A DNA stretch of 64,000 bases, taken from NCBI GenBank assembly GCA_020633825.1, contig JACKCV010000001.1, positions 186,001-250,000 of the forward strand. The letters run 5' to 3'. The notes under the pieces were generated by a model, which saw nothing but the letters and a program-made list of their open reading frames with translations, did not search any database and was not told the DNA's origin. How positions within the stretch are numbered: position 1 is the first letter of the stretch; every line of letters begins with the position of its first letter. This DNA is from Fibrobacteria bacterium (GTDB taxonomy: Bacteria; Fibrobacterota; Fibrobacteria; UBA5070). Position numbers and translations under genes: made by a program. Shown piece by piece: positions 43,493 to 50,864 of the stretch.

Positions 43493-43859
43493 GCGAACTC
43501 CAATTTGAGGGCCAGAGAGGGTCCCCGACCGGATCCGTCGGATCGTTTCCCGGCCGAGATGTCGGCGTCGGGAAATCCGAACGAACTCCGGAAGATGAGG
43601 ACCGGTCCCGATGTCGATTCCATCGGAACGGACAAAGATATGTCCTCCCCGGCGAGAATGGCTCGGCCCGTTCCTGGGTCTCGTTCCTGGAGGGCAGATC
43701 GACTCGATGGTCATGGGATCGAGTCGAGTGTCGACCTCGGAGTTGGGCGACGGGAGTGTCCGTGCGCAGCTCGCACCGAAGAGCAATCGGCTCGGAATGT
43801 CGTGGCGAGGGGTTGCTCCAAATTGGAATAAGATATCCATAAATAATTGATGCGATTGC
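43493..43859. other. Divergent intergenic region with 9-bp inverted repeat
   Basis: About 370 bases between tex and the promoter of the 44-kb beta-helix gene, without a supported ORF. It contains a perfect 9-bp inverted repeat (43700-43708 with 43718-43726, 9-base spacer) that could be an operator or a hairpin, and an AT-rich patch near 43825-43855 that contrasts with the GC-rich surroundings and marks the border of the polysaccharide block. Confidence 0.5.
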
Positions 43860-43889
43860 TTGACCCCAGTTCTGTAAGGGTGATAAAAT
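43860..43889 (+). promoter_or_regulatory. Probable sigma-70 promoter of the beta-helix gene
   Basis: TTGACC (43860-43865) and TAAAAT (43884-43889) with an 18-base spacer. It points to the beta-helix gene starting at 44111, leaving a leader of about 215 bases. The leader contains short G/C hairpins, but no known riboswitch class is recognised. Confidence 0.5.
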
Positions 43890-44110
43890 CCACGAGGAAT
43901 TTCAGGGGTTCTGCCCTTCGAGGGCCGTGCTCCTCGGGCTGATCGAAGCCCAAGACTGAAGCGCATTTCCGGAAGCAGTAAGCTGAGTCCGTGCCAGATG
44001 CGACGCCCCCGACCAGGTGGGGATCAGTGAGAGGGAAGCTGGAGCTGCGCGCCATTCCGTGGTGTCTCGGCTCCGGTCATGGGACAAACACTCTTTCGAG
44101 GAGGCTTCTC

Positions 44111-46555
44111 GTGAATGCCGTCCAGTTTCAGCGTCCATCCATGGCGTGTGCACTCGCTTTGGCCGCTTCCATTGTCATGACGGAATCCGTCGAAGGTGCG
44201 ACCTTTCATGTTTCCTCCAGGGGCGACGACCAGTACACCCAGGCAATGGCGCAATCTCCGCACACGCCTTGGAAAACCTTGCAAAGGCTCGACTCCGTCC
44301 TTCTCTATCCCGGCGACTCCATCCTCCTGGAGCGAGGCGACACCCTGTTCGGGACCCTCCGCCCAAGATTGAAAGCGGATGTCGACTGGACCCTTCCAAT
44401 CACGATCTCTGGATTCGGCACAGGACCTCATCCAGTGGTGACCGGTGCGCGTCGAATCACCTCCTGGAAGGTCCATCCGACTATGGCCTCGACCTGGTAC
44501 GCACCACTTTTGGAAGGGGAGACCGTCGCGCGCCTGATGTCGGGGGCAACTCCGCAGAACGCCGCCCGCCTGCCTCGAAGCGGATGGTATGTCATGCGCT
44601 CTCCGGAGGGGGATTCCGCATTCGAAGCAAGAGAACTTCCGGGGGGGGATTGGGTGGGGGCTTACGTCCACCTGAAATCGAAACCTTGGAACATCGACTC
44701 CCGGAGGGTCGCTTCGCAATCCGGGCAGCGACTTTCCCTGGAGGCGCCAGCATCCACACCGCTGACGGATGGATGGGGGTACTTCCTTTCGGGCGTCCCT
44801 GCGGCGTTGAGCGGGCCCGGCCAGTGGGCACAGGACGCCTCGCAAGGAAGAATCCTATGGATGCCTCCCGCGGGAGTCGACCCCAATCGGATGATCACCC
44901 GGATTTCCGTGGTCGACTACGGGTTCTGGTTGCGGGGACTCCACGACATCAGCGTCGACGGAATCGACTTCTACGGCCAGGCCCAGGTGGGTATCGAAGC
45001 GATGGGAACCTCCAACATCCAGATCAGGAACTGCATGGTGATCTTCGCCGACCAATGGGGGATCAAATCGTGGGGCGGGGACAACATGGTCGTGGAAAAT
45101 TGTCGTGCATTCGGGTCGAGCGCGGGGGGAATCCTCCTCGTCGGGAGGAAAGCCGTCGCACGCAGCAACACGGTCAAGCACATCGGGCACATGAACTGGC
45201 TCGGCCCCAAGGGTTTCGGGGACATGTGCTGCGGTGGCAGAGGTTTGCAGGTCTCGGGGGATTCCTCCCAGGTCCTGCGGAACACCGTCCAATGGACCGG
45301 CTGGACCGGGATCCATTTCACCGGGAATGCGCAGCTTGTCGAGGAGAATGTCGTAGACAGCGCCGTGCAGACCTCGAACGATGGAGGAGGATTGTATTCG
45401 TTCGGTTCCGAATGGGGACGGACCGGGCAAGGAACCGTCGTGCGACGCAATCTCGTCACCCACACGCTGGGGAATCCCTCGGGGACTCCCTGGCCACAGA
45501 ACCTGGGTCTGGGACTCTACCTGGACAACGACATCAACGGCATGCTGGCGACAGAAAATGTGTTCGTCCAGAACAGCATCGGCGTGCTCCTGCACAACAA
45601 CAGGGACATCGCTGTCGTGGCAAACGAGATCGAAGCCGACAGCATCGGGATCTGGGTTTCTCATGATGTCCTGGGACACGGGGAAATGTACGGGAATACG
45701 GTGGAGGACAACAGGATCCTCGTCACATCTCCGGGGAGACCAATGAAGGTGGATGAGAAGGTCGGCAACGGTGGAGATCCGGTGGCCTCCTACCAGCGGA
45801 ATCTGGAATGCTTCGATCACCCCCTGGTTTCCGAATGCATCCGGGATGGACTGACCCTGTGGGCAGCCCCTCGATTCGAGCACAAGGATCGGAGGATCCT
45901 CCCGGAACGCTACACCGCTACGTCGGGAAAGACCTGGGGATGGGGAGTCTACCCCGCAAGCCTCTCCGTCACTCCGCTTCCTGGAGCTCGTGCCGATAGC
46001 ATGGCACTGACCGTCCGGCGTCCGAGCGATCCGAGCCTGCGGATTGGAGTCCTGCTTCGATATACGCGAATCCCCCTGCAAGCCGGCGAATTGAGTTACG
46101 TCACGTTCAAGGCGCGTGCTCGCGGTCCCGGCATGAAGCTGTCTCTGGCATTCCTCCAGGGTCACGACGGGCATCAATTGCTGGCTCCCAAGGTCTCCTT
46201 CGAGCTGGATACGGAATGGCGTCGCTACGCGACTTTGTTCCGAGCAGGCTTTTCCGATTCCGGTACCCGGGTGGATTTCATGATGGGGCCTTCCGATACG
46301 GCGATCGATTTCGATAGTCTCTCGTGGATGGCCGTCGACGAGTCCGGCCTCCCGTCAGGAAAGCATTCCTTCGTTGCCATCGGGAGTCGAGTCGAGACTT
46401 TCTGGTATTCTCCGGTGGGGTCCTGGCGCGACTTGAGCGGGGATGCCCTCCCGGGGTCCGGGATGATCCCCCCGCTGGGCTCCATCATCGGGATCAGAGA
46501 AGGGGGGGGCGAAGAGGGCCTTCCCGAAGATCGCCTCCGAATCCCGATTCATTGA
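44111..46555 (+). CDS. Secreted beta-helix protein, paralogue 1
   Basis: 814-residue exported protein. GTG 44111 is chosen because GAGGAGG lies six bases upstream; a signal peptide follows (cleavage near VEGA). The mature N-terminus has TFHVSSRGDD, VLLYPGDSILLERGDTLFG and LRPRLKADVDW, then right-handed beta-helix coils with cysteines in MCCGGRG, and a C-terminal jelly-roll-like part (ELSYVTFKARARGPG) resembling a carbohydrate-binding module. It closely resembles the protein at 50865-53528 throughout but lacks that protein's last 70 or so residues, the sorting domain, and ends soon after a G8 tract (46502-46509). A role in binding or cleaving the polysaccharide made by the neighbouring genes is inferred. 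Confidence 0.82.
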   Translation: MNAVQFQRPSMACALALAASIVMTESVEGATFHVSSRGDDQYTQAMAQSPHTPWKTLQRLDSVLLYPGDSILLERGDTLFGTLRPRLKADVDWTLPITISGFGTGPHPVVTGARRITSWKVHPTMASTWYAPLLEGETVARLMSGATPQNAARLPRSGWYVMRSPEGDSAFEARELPGGDWVGAYVHLKSKPWNIDSRRVASQSGQRLSLEAPASTPLTDGWGYFLSGVPAALSGPGQWAQDASQGRILWMPPAGVDPNRMITRISVVDYGFWLRGLHDISVDGIDFYGQAQVGIEAMGTSNIQIRNCMVIFADQWGIKSWGGDNMVVENCRAFGSSAGGILLVGRKAVARSNTVKHIGHMNWLGPKGFGDMCCGGRGLQVSGDSSQVLRNTVQWTGWTGIHFTGNAQLVEENVVDSAVQTSNDGGGLYSFGSEWGRTGQGTVVRRNLVTHTLGNPSGTPWPQNLGLGLYLDNDINGMLATENVFVQNSIGVLLHNNRDIAVVANEIEADSIGIWVSHDVLGHGEMYGNTVEDNRILVTSPGRPMKVDEKVGNGGDPVASYQRNLECFDHPLVSECIRDGLTLWAAPRFEHKDRRILPERYTATSGKTWGWGVYPASLSVTPLPGARADSMALTVRRPSDPSLRIGVLLRYTRIPLQAGELSYVTFKARARGPGMKLSLAFLQGHDGHQLLAPKVSFELDTEWRRYATLFRAGFSDSGTRVDFMMGPSDTAIDFDSLSWMAVDESGLPSGKHSFVAIGSRVETFWYSPVGSWRDLSGDALPGSGMIPPLGSIIGIREGGGEEGLPEDRLRIPIH

Positions 46556-47753
46556 GGCAACCATCGCTCGTTCGAGGGGATGTCTTCGTTCGGCCGAGGC
46601 CCTAACGGTCCCAGATTCGAGTCGTCCTTCGAAAAGGGGGCCTGGCTCAGCGTCGGAGAGATCGATTCCAGATCGACTACGACCCGGAGGATCGGGTCCG
46701 AATCAGCTTTCCCACGATCTGGAATTCGTCGCAACCACGGGCGGCTAGATGTATGTTCACTGCAGAACCCACTGCAGAAAGGCCATGGTTTGGACGCACC
46801 TTCAGCGCCATCAGCCAAGACTCGCTTTCAGGAAATGGACCTAGCCAGATCAGTGATCCTTCTCACGGGCGTCTTTTTTCATGCCGCGTTCATCTACAGC
46901 CCCGCAGAAACGGATTGGTTCGTGCGGAGCGCCTTCCAGAATTCCGTATTCGATACGGGAATAGCCTTCATTCGAAATTTCCGGATGGAGGCCCTCTTCA
47001 TCGTTTCCGGATTCTTCAGCGCACTTCTGGTCTCACGTTCCGGATCCCGAGGGTTCATGGTCAACCGCGCGATCCGAATGGGGGTGCCTCTCCTTTTTTG
47101 CGGAATCATCTTCAACGGCATCATGGTCTACTTCTCGGATGATCCGAGCCGGCCCACCTGGAATTTCCGCGATTATGTCATGGAGGGACAGTGGCAGGCG
47201 CATTTGTGGAATGTCGGGAATTTGCTCGGATACGAAGTCGTCATCTTTTCCTGTCTGAGGTTACTTCCACGAATCCACAGATGGATCGCCGATTCTGCTT
47301 GGGTGGCTTGGCTCGCTTTGCCCGGATATGTCTTGGTGACCTTGGCGGCTACTCGCGTCTGGGGAAGAAGCCCAGACCTTCCTTTCATCGGAATAGTCCT
47401 GCATACCCAATTGATGGCCGACTACTTGGCTCCGTATCTGCTCGGATATGTACTGCATCAGAATGCCGGACTCCGAAGGATCGTTTTCCGATGGCCTTGG
47501 AGTGTTTCCGCTCTCGGTTCACTTTTGGGAATTCGGTGGACGATGTCGCAATTCGGTGCATGGGATTCGATTCCGCACATCGGGCATGAATCCTTCGATA
47601 TTCTGCAACGACTCGTGTTTTCCCTCATCCTTTTCGGGCTCTTCACTCGATTCCAGACAGGGAATCCCTGGGTGAAGAGGATCTCCATCGCTTCCTACTC
47701 CATATACCTTCTTCACCTTCCGCTGCAAATCCTCCTGTTTCGCGCGCTCGACC

Positions 47754-47761
47754 CTTATTTA
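47754..47761. repeat. Target-site duplication, left copy
   Basis: CTTATTTA, identical to 49131-49138. Eight-base duplications are usual for ISL3-family elements. Confidence 0.92.
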
Positions 47762-49130
47762 GGGTCTACCGTGATTCTCATGGGTCACCAGGAAACCGGC
47801 ACAGTTGAGTGAGGGTTCCTGGGATAGAGGTCGAGGCCGCCCAGATGGAACAGCACGCTGTCGCGGAAGGCTTGGAAGTGACGATGGCCCCGGCACTTGA
47901 CCCTCACCGCTTGGATGCGGGCGTTGAGGCTTTCGGCGGCGGCGTTCGTGACCCCCAGGCTGAACACGCGCACGATACCTTCCAGGTGGCCTTCGACGGT
48001 CTTCGCCAACGTCCTCATGGGGGCAAGCTTGGAGGTCTTCGCCATCGCGATCCAGTGTTGGAGATGGTCTCGTGCTTCCCGCTCGTTCGTGCACTGGCGA
48101 TACAGGCGAAGCGTCTCTTTCAGTCGGTACGCCTCGGCGGTGTTGGCGAACCACTCGCTGATGAAGGCGACCTTCTGCTGCGCCCACTCCTTCTGGCGGG
48201 AAGCGGCCGTCAGCAGACTGTAGCGAGCCTTCTTGAGGAAGGTCGCGCCCTTGGGGTCGTCCAGCCGCTGATGGATGGCAACCTCCTCACGACGGACCTG
48301 CTCCATCGCCTCGTTGGCCAGCTTCACGACGTGGAACGGATCGAAGACAATTCGTGTCTCGTCGAGGACGTCCTTGGCCGCCTTCTCGAAGGGTCCGTGC
48401 AGATCCATCGACACGGAAACCACACGAGCCAGGATCTCCTCGCCAAGCCCTTCCAATGCGGCTTTGGCGCTGGCGGTGGTGTTGCCCTCGACCATCTCCT
48501 CGACGACTCCACGCTTGGCGTCGCCCACCACCGTGGCACACTGGCGGCGGTGCCAGTACTTCTCGTCGATCGAGAGGTGCGGCATGGTGGGCGTCGCGTC
48601 CTCCTGCCTCGACAGCGCCTTGCGCTCCAGGCCTCTCTGAACAGCTCGGCGAGCGATGCCCGCAAGGCAGTCCTCGCTGGTTCCCAGGATCTCCGCAGCA
48701 CGGCGGCGCGCGCAACAGAGCATCAGGTCAATCGCGAAGGCTTCAAAGAGAAGAGTGAAGCGCGATTTCGCCTCCGCCCAAGGCACGGACACCTGCTGAA
48801 CTCCGTGCTCCGGGCACGAGACGCGAGGAATGGAGCACACCAGCATGGTCTTGAGCTGGCAGGTGTCCAAGTGGCGCCAGGTGCGCGTCGGCGCGTGGTC
48901 GTGGATGCTGCACGCCGAGCCGCAGTTCGGGCAGGGCAGGGACGTCTCGGAGCCATGGATCACCTGGATGCGCACCTCGCCGAGAGACGTGTCCAGATCT
49001 ACGTTCGAGACGCACCAGGGAGGCGTCAGGCCAAGGATGTGGGCGTAGAACGATGTGCTGTCCAAGGGAAACTCTCCTCCGAAGGGGGAAGCCTCAAAGG
49101 TGCCTCAGCCATTAGAAAGCCGGTAGACCC
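47762..49130 (-). mobile_element. ISL3-family insertion sequence, complete
   Basis: 1369-bp element with one transposase gene on the minus strand. The terminal inverted repeats (47762-47783 and 49109-49130) begin GGGTCTACCG and agree at 18 of 22 positions. It is flanked by a perfect 8-bp duplication CTTATTTA. Size, single ORF, end length and duplication length all fit the ISL3 family. The intact ORF and unmutated duplication indicate a recent insertion. Confidence 0.95.
47785..49065 (-). CDS. ISL3-family transposase
   Basis: 426-residue DDE transposase. The N-terminus has a zinc-finger-like region (CPNCGSACSIHDH, then VSCPEHG), followed by a helix-turn-helix segment and the catalytic domain with HLSIDEKYW, SMDLHGPFEKAAKD and IVFDPFHVVKLANEA, motifs shared by ISL3 transposases. 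It ends about 20 bases inside the left end of the element. The gene is complete, so the element may still be active. Confidence 0.95.
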   Translation of the reverse strand: MDSTSFYAHILGLTPPWCVSNVDLDTSLGEVRIQVIHGSETSLPCPNCGSACSIHDHAPTRTWRHLDTCQLKTMLVCSIPRVSCPEHGVQQVSVPWAEAKSRFTLLFEAFAIDLMLCCARRRAAEILGTSEDCLAGIARRAVQRGLERKALSRQEDATPTMPHLSIDEKYWHRRQCATVVGDAKRGVVEEMVEGNTTASAKAALEGLGEEILARVVSVSMDLHGPFEKAAKDVLDETRIVFDPFHVVKLANEAMEQVRREEVAIHQRLDDPKGATFLKKARYSLLTAASRQKEWAQQKVAFISEWFANTAEAYRLKETLRLYRQCTNEREARDHLQHWIAMAKTSKLAPMRTLAKTVEGHLEGIVRVFSLGVTNAAAESLNARIQAVRVKCRGHRHFQAFRDSVLFHLGGLDLYPRNPHSTVPVSW

Positions 49131-49138
49131 CTTATTTA
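49131..49138. repeat. Target-site duplication, right copy
   Basis: CTTATTTA, matching 47754-47761 exactly. Confidence 0.92.
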
Positions 49139-49284
49139 CCGAACCTGCTTGGATTCTTTCTGATCAGTTCCGTATCGCTCCTGCTGTCTTGGGGCTTCCA
49201 TGTCCAAGTGGTGGAACGGATCCCCTTGATGGGATTCTTGTTCAACGGGAAGGTGTACCGGGAATCCGCCCGGAGCTTCTAGGT

Positions 49285-50856
49285 ATGTCGTTCAAGGCCA
49301 CTTTTCTCGTCCTCCTGGGAGTCGGGGCATGGACGGTGGTCGATGCTTCCCCAAGGAGTTGGTGGACGTTGGGAAGCACTCCCCCATCCTTTTCCGTTTC
49401 GAGCGGATTTCAGGTGGAAAAAATCAACGGGAAACTGCGGTTGACGGGGCGTTCGGACACAGTTTCAAGGGGATTCAGGGGCGGGCGATGGAACATCGAC
49501 ATAGAATCCCTTCGCGGAGCGCTCGTGGAGCTCTCCTGCTCGCTGTCGACAACCAATCTTTCCCAGGCTGAACGAGCCTTGGGTGGTGCAAAATGCATGA
49601 TCCAATGGGATTCGCAAGAATTTGGGCACCAGTGGGTGGGAGCTCGAACCCCGCATGGCACCACTGGTCCGTCACGTGTCCGAACCTTGGCGTTCATCCA
49701 CCGGGATGCCCGTAATGGGCAGATCATCCTGGGAATCCAGGGCGCTGAGGGTGGCGTTTCCTTTCGGCATGCGGATCTCTCCGTGGTGGATCGTCCGCCT
49801 GAACGTCCAGCTCGAGCAGCACGGAAACCCCAGGCAACCCATCTTCGTGGGGTGATGTCCCCCCTTAAATATTCTCCAAAGGACTTTGTCCAACTCCAAT
49901 CCTGGAAGGTCAATCTTGTGAGATGGCAGCTTTGTGGCTGGTATGACAAGGATTTCTCCCACACAGACCTCGGGATGTACAGGCGGTGGTTGTCGAGGAA
50001 GCTCGACGAGTTGGAAAGGGTCCTCGACGATGCGCGTCGAAGGCAGATCGGAATCATCGTGGACCTTCACTCCCCTCCCGGCGGAGCGTCGGAGGACGGC
50101 ACGACTCGAATTTTCCTGGAAAGCAAGTTCCAGGAAGCGTTCCTCGAGTCATGGGACAGCATCGTGAACCGCGTCGGTGGATCGCCCGCTCTGGCAGGGT
50201 GGGATCTGGTGAACGAGCCCAACCAGAACCAGCCATCCCCGACCGGATTGAAGGATTGGCGGGAACTGCAGATCGAAGTTGCGAGGCGGATCCGGGTCTC
50301 CGACTCGACGACTCCAATCCTGTTCGAGGTCGCGGGGAATTCCCATCCTGAGAAGTTCGGCTTGCTGCGACCCGTCGATCTCCAAGGGATCGTGTACGAG
50401 GTCCACATGTACTGGCCGCATGCGTTCGTCATGCAGGGATTCCGACCACCTTGGAAGGACACCATTCCGTATCCGGGTACCTGGCAGGGGCGACCATTCG
50501 ACAAGGACGCGATCCGATCGATCCTGGAGCCTGTTCGTTCGTTCCAACTGGCGACGGGAGCCAGGATTCTGGTCGGGGAATTCAGTGCGCTCAGATGGGC
50601 CCCCGGAGCTTCCCAGTACCTTGCCGATTGCATTTCGATCTTCGAGGAGTACGGCTGGGACTGGACCTACCACGCATTCCGGGAATACCCGGGATGGGAT
50701 GTCGAGGTCGCCGATGAGCCTTGGTCCCCCCACGGAAAGCCCATTCCCTCCAAGCCGACCGAGCGGGAATCGGTCCTTCGTGCCGGACTCTCCAAGAACA
50801 GGAATTTCCCCGTGGATGGTTCCTGGGGCTGGTCGAAGTGGTCCGCTGGGTGGTAG
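49285..50856 (+). CDS. GH5-type glycoside hydrolase
   Basis: 523-residue secreted enzyme. The signal peptide is followed by a beta-rich region (about 25-185) that resembles a carbohydrate-binding or spacer domain, then a TIM-barrel of the GH5 type: LVRWQLCGWYD, DLHSPPGG, and the acid/base Glu311 in WDLVNEPNQ, with a nucleophile Glu432 in ILVGEFSALRW. GH5 enzymes cut beta-linked glucans, mannans or other beta-glycans; the exact substrate is not evident. It starts two bases after the stop of the interrupted acyltransferase gene and ends eight bases before the second beta-helix gene, so it belongs to the polysaccharide block. Confidence 0.9.
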   Translation: MSFKATFLVLLGVGAWTVVDASPRSWWTLGSTPPSFSVSSGFQVEKINGKLRLTGRSDTVSRGFRGGRWNIDIESLRGALVELSCSLSTTNLSQAERALGGAKCMIQWDSQEFGHQWVGARTPHGTTGPSRVRTLAFIHRDARNGQIILGIQGAEGGVSFRHADLSVVDRPPERPARAARKPQATHLRGVMSPLKYSPKDFVQLQSWKVNLVRWQLCGWYDKDFSHTDLGMYRRWLSRKLDELERVLDDARRRQIGIIVDLHSPPGGASEDGTTRIFLESKFQEAFLESWDSIVNRVGGSPALAGWDLVNEPNQNQPSPTGLKDWRELQIEVARRIRVSDSTTPILFEVAGNSHPEKFGLLRPVDLQGIVYEVHMYWPHAFVMQGFRPPWKDTIPYPGTWQGRPFDKDAIRSILEPVRSFQLATGARILVGEFSALRWAPGASQYLADCISIFEEYGWDWTYHAFREYPGWDVEVADEPWSPHGKPIPSKPTERESVLRAGLSKNRNFPVDGSWGWSKWSAGW

Positions 50857-50864
50857 AATGGAGC

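Larger units (their letters stand above)
46790..49282 (+). pseudogene. Acyltransferase-3 gene split by ISL3-family element
   Basis: Membrane O-acyltransferase (acyltransferase-3 family) interrupted at 47762. The 5' part has RFQEMDLARSVILLTGVFFHAAFIY, with the catalytic-type His at the end of the first helix, and about ten transmembrane segments up to LFRALDPYL. It then runs into 16 insertion-sequence residues and stops at 47812. The 3' part resumes after the element at 49139 and encodes the missing last helix and tail (IPLMGFLFNGK) to a TAG at 49282. Deleting the element plus one 8-bp duplication restores one frame. The start is unclear: TTG 46790 is used, with an ATG at 46580 as the longest option. 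It presumably acetylated the polysaccharide; the truncated protein is probably inactive. Confidence 0.88.

Noticed and set aside
40406..43831. 1141-codon plus-strand open frame opposite tex
   Set aside because: Its translation is a mirror of tex codons in a GC-rich gene (Ala/Gly/Asp/Leu repeats, no domain). Tex on the other strand has full family motifs.
43890..44110. Riboswitch in the leader of the beta-helix gene
   Set aside because: Short G/C hairpins only; no conserved core of the c-di-GMP or other classes could be found by eye.
46580..46789. Coding start of the acyltransferase at 46580
   Set aside because: The 70 extra residues have no family similarity and look like translated intergenic DNA; TTG 46790 is used instead, with low certainty.
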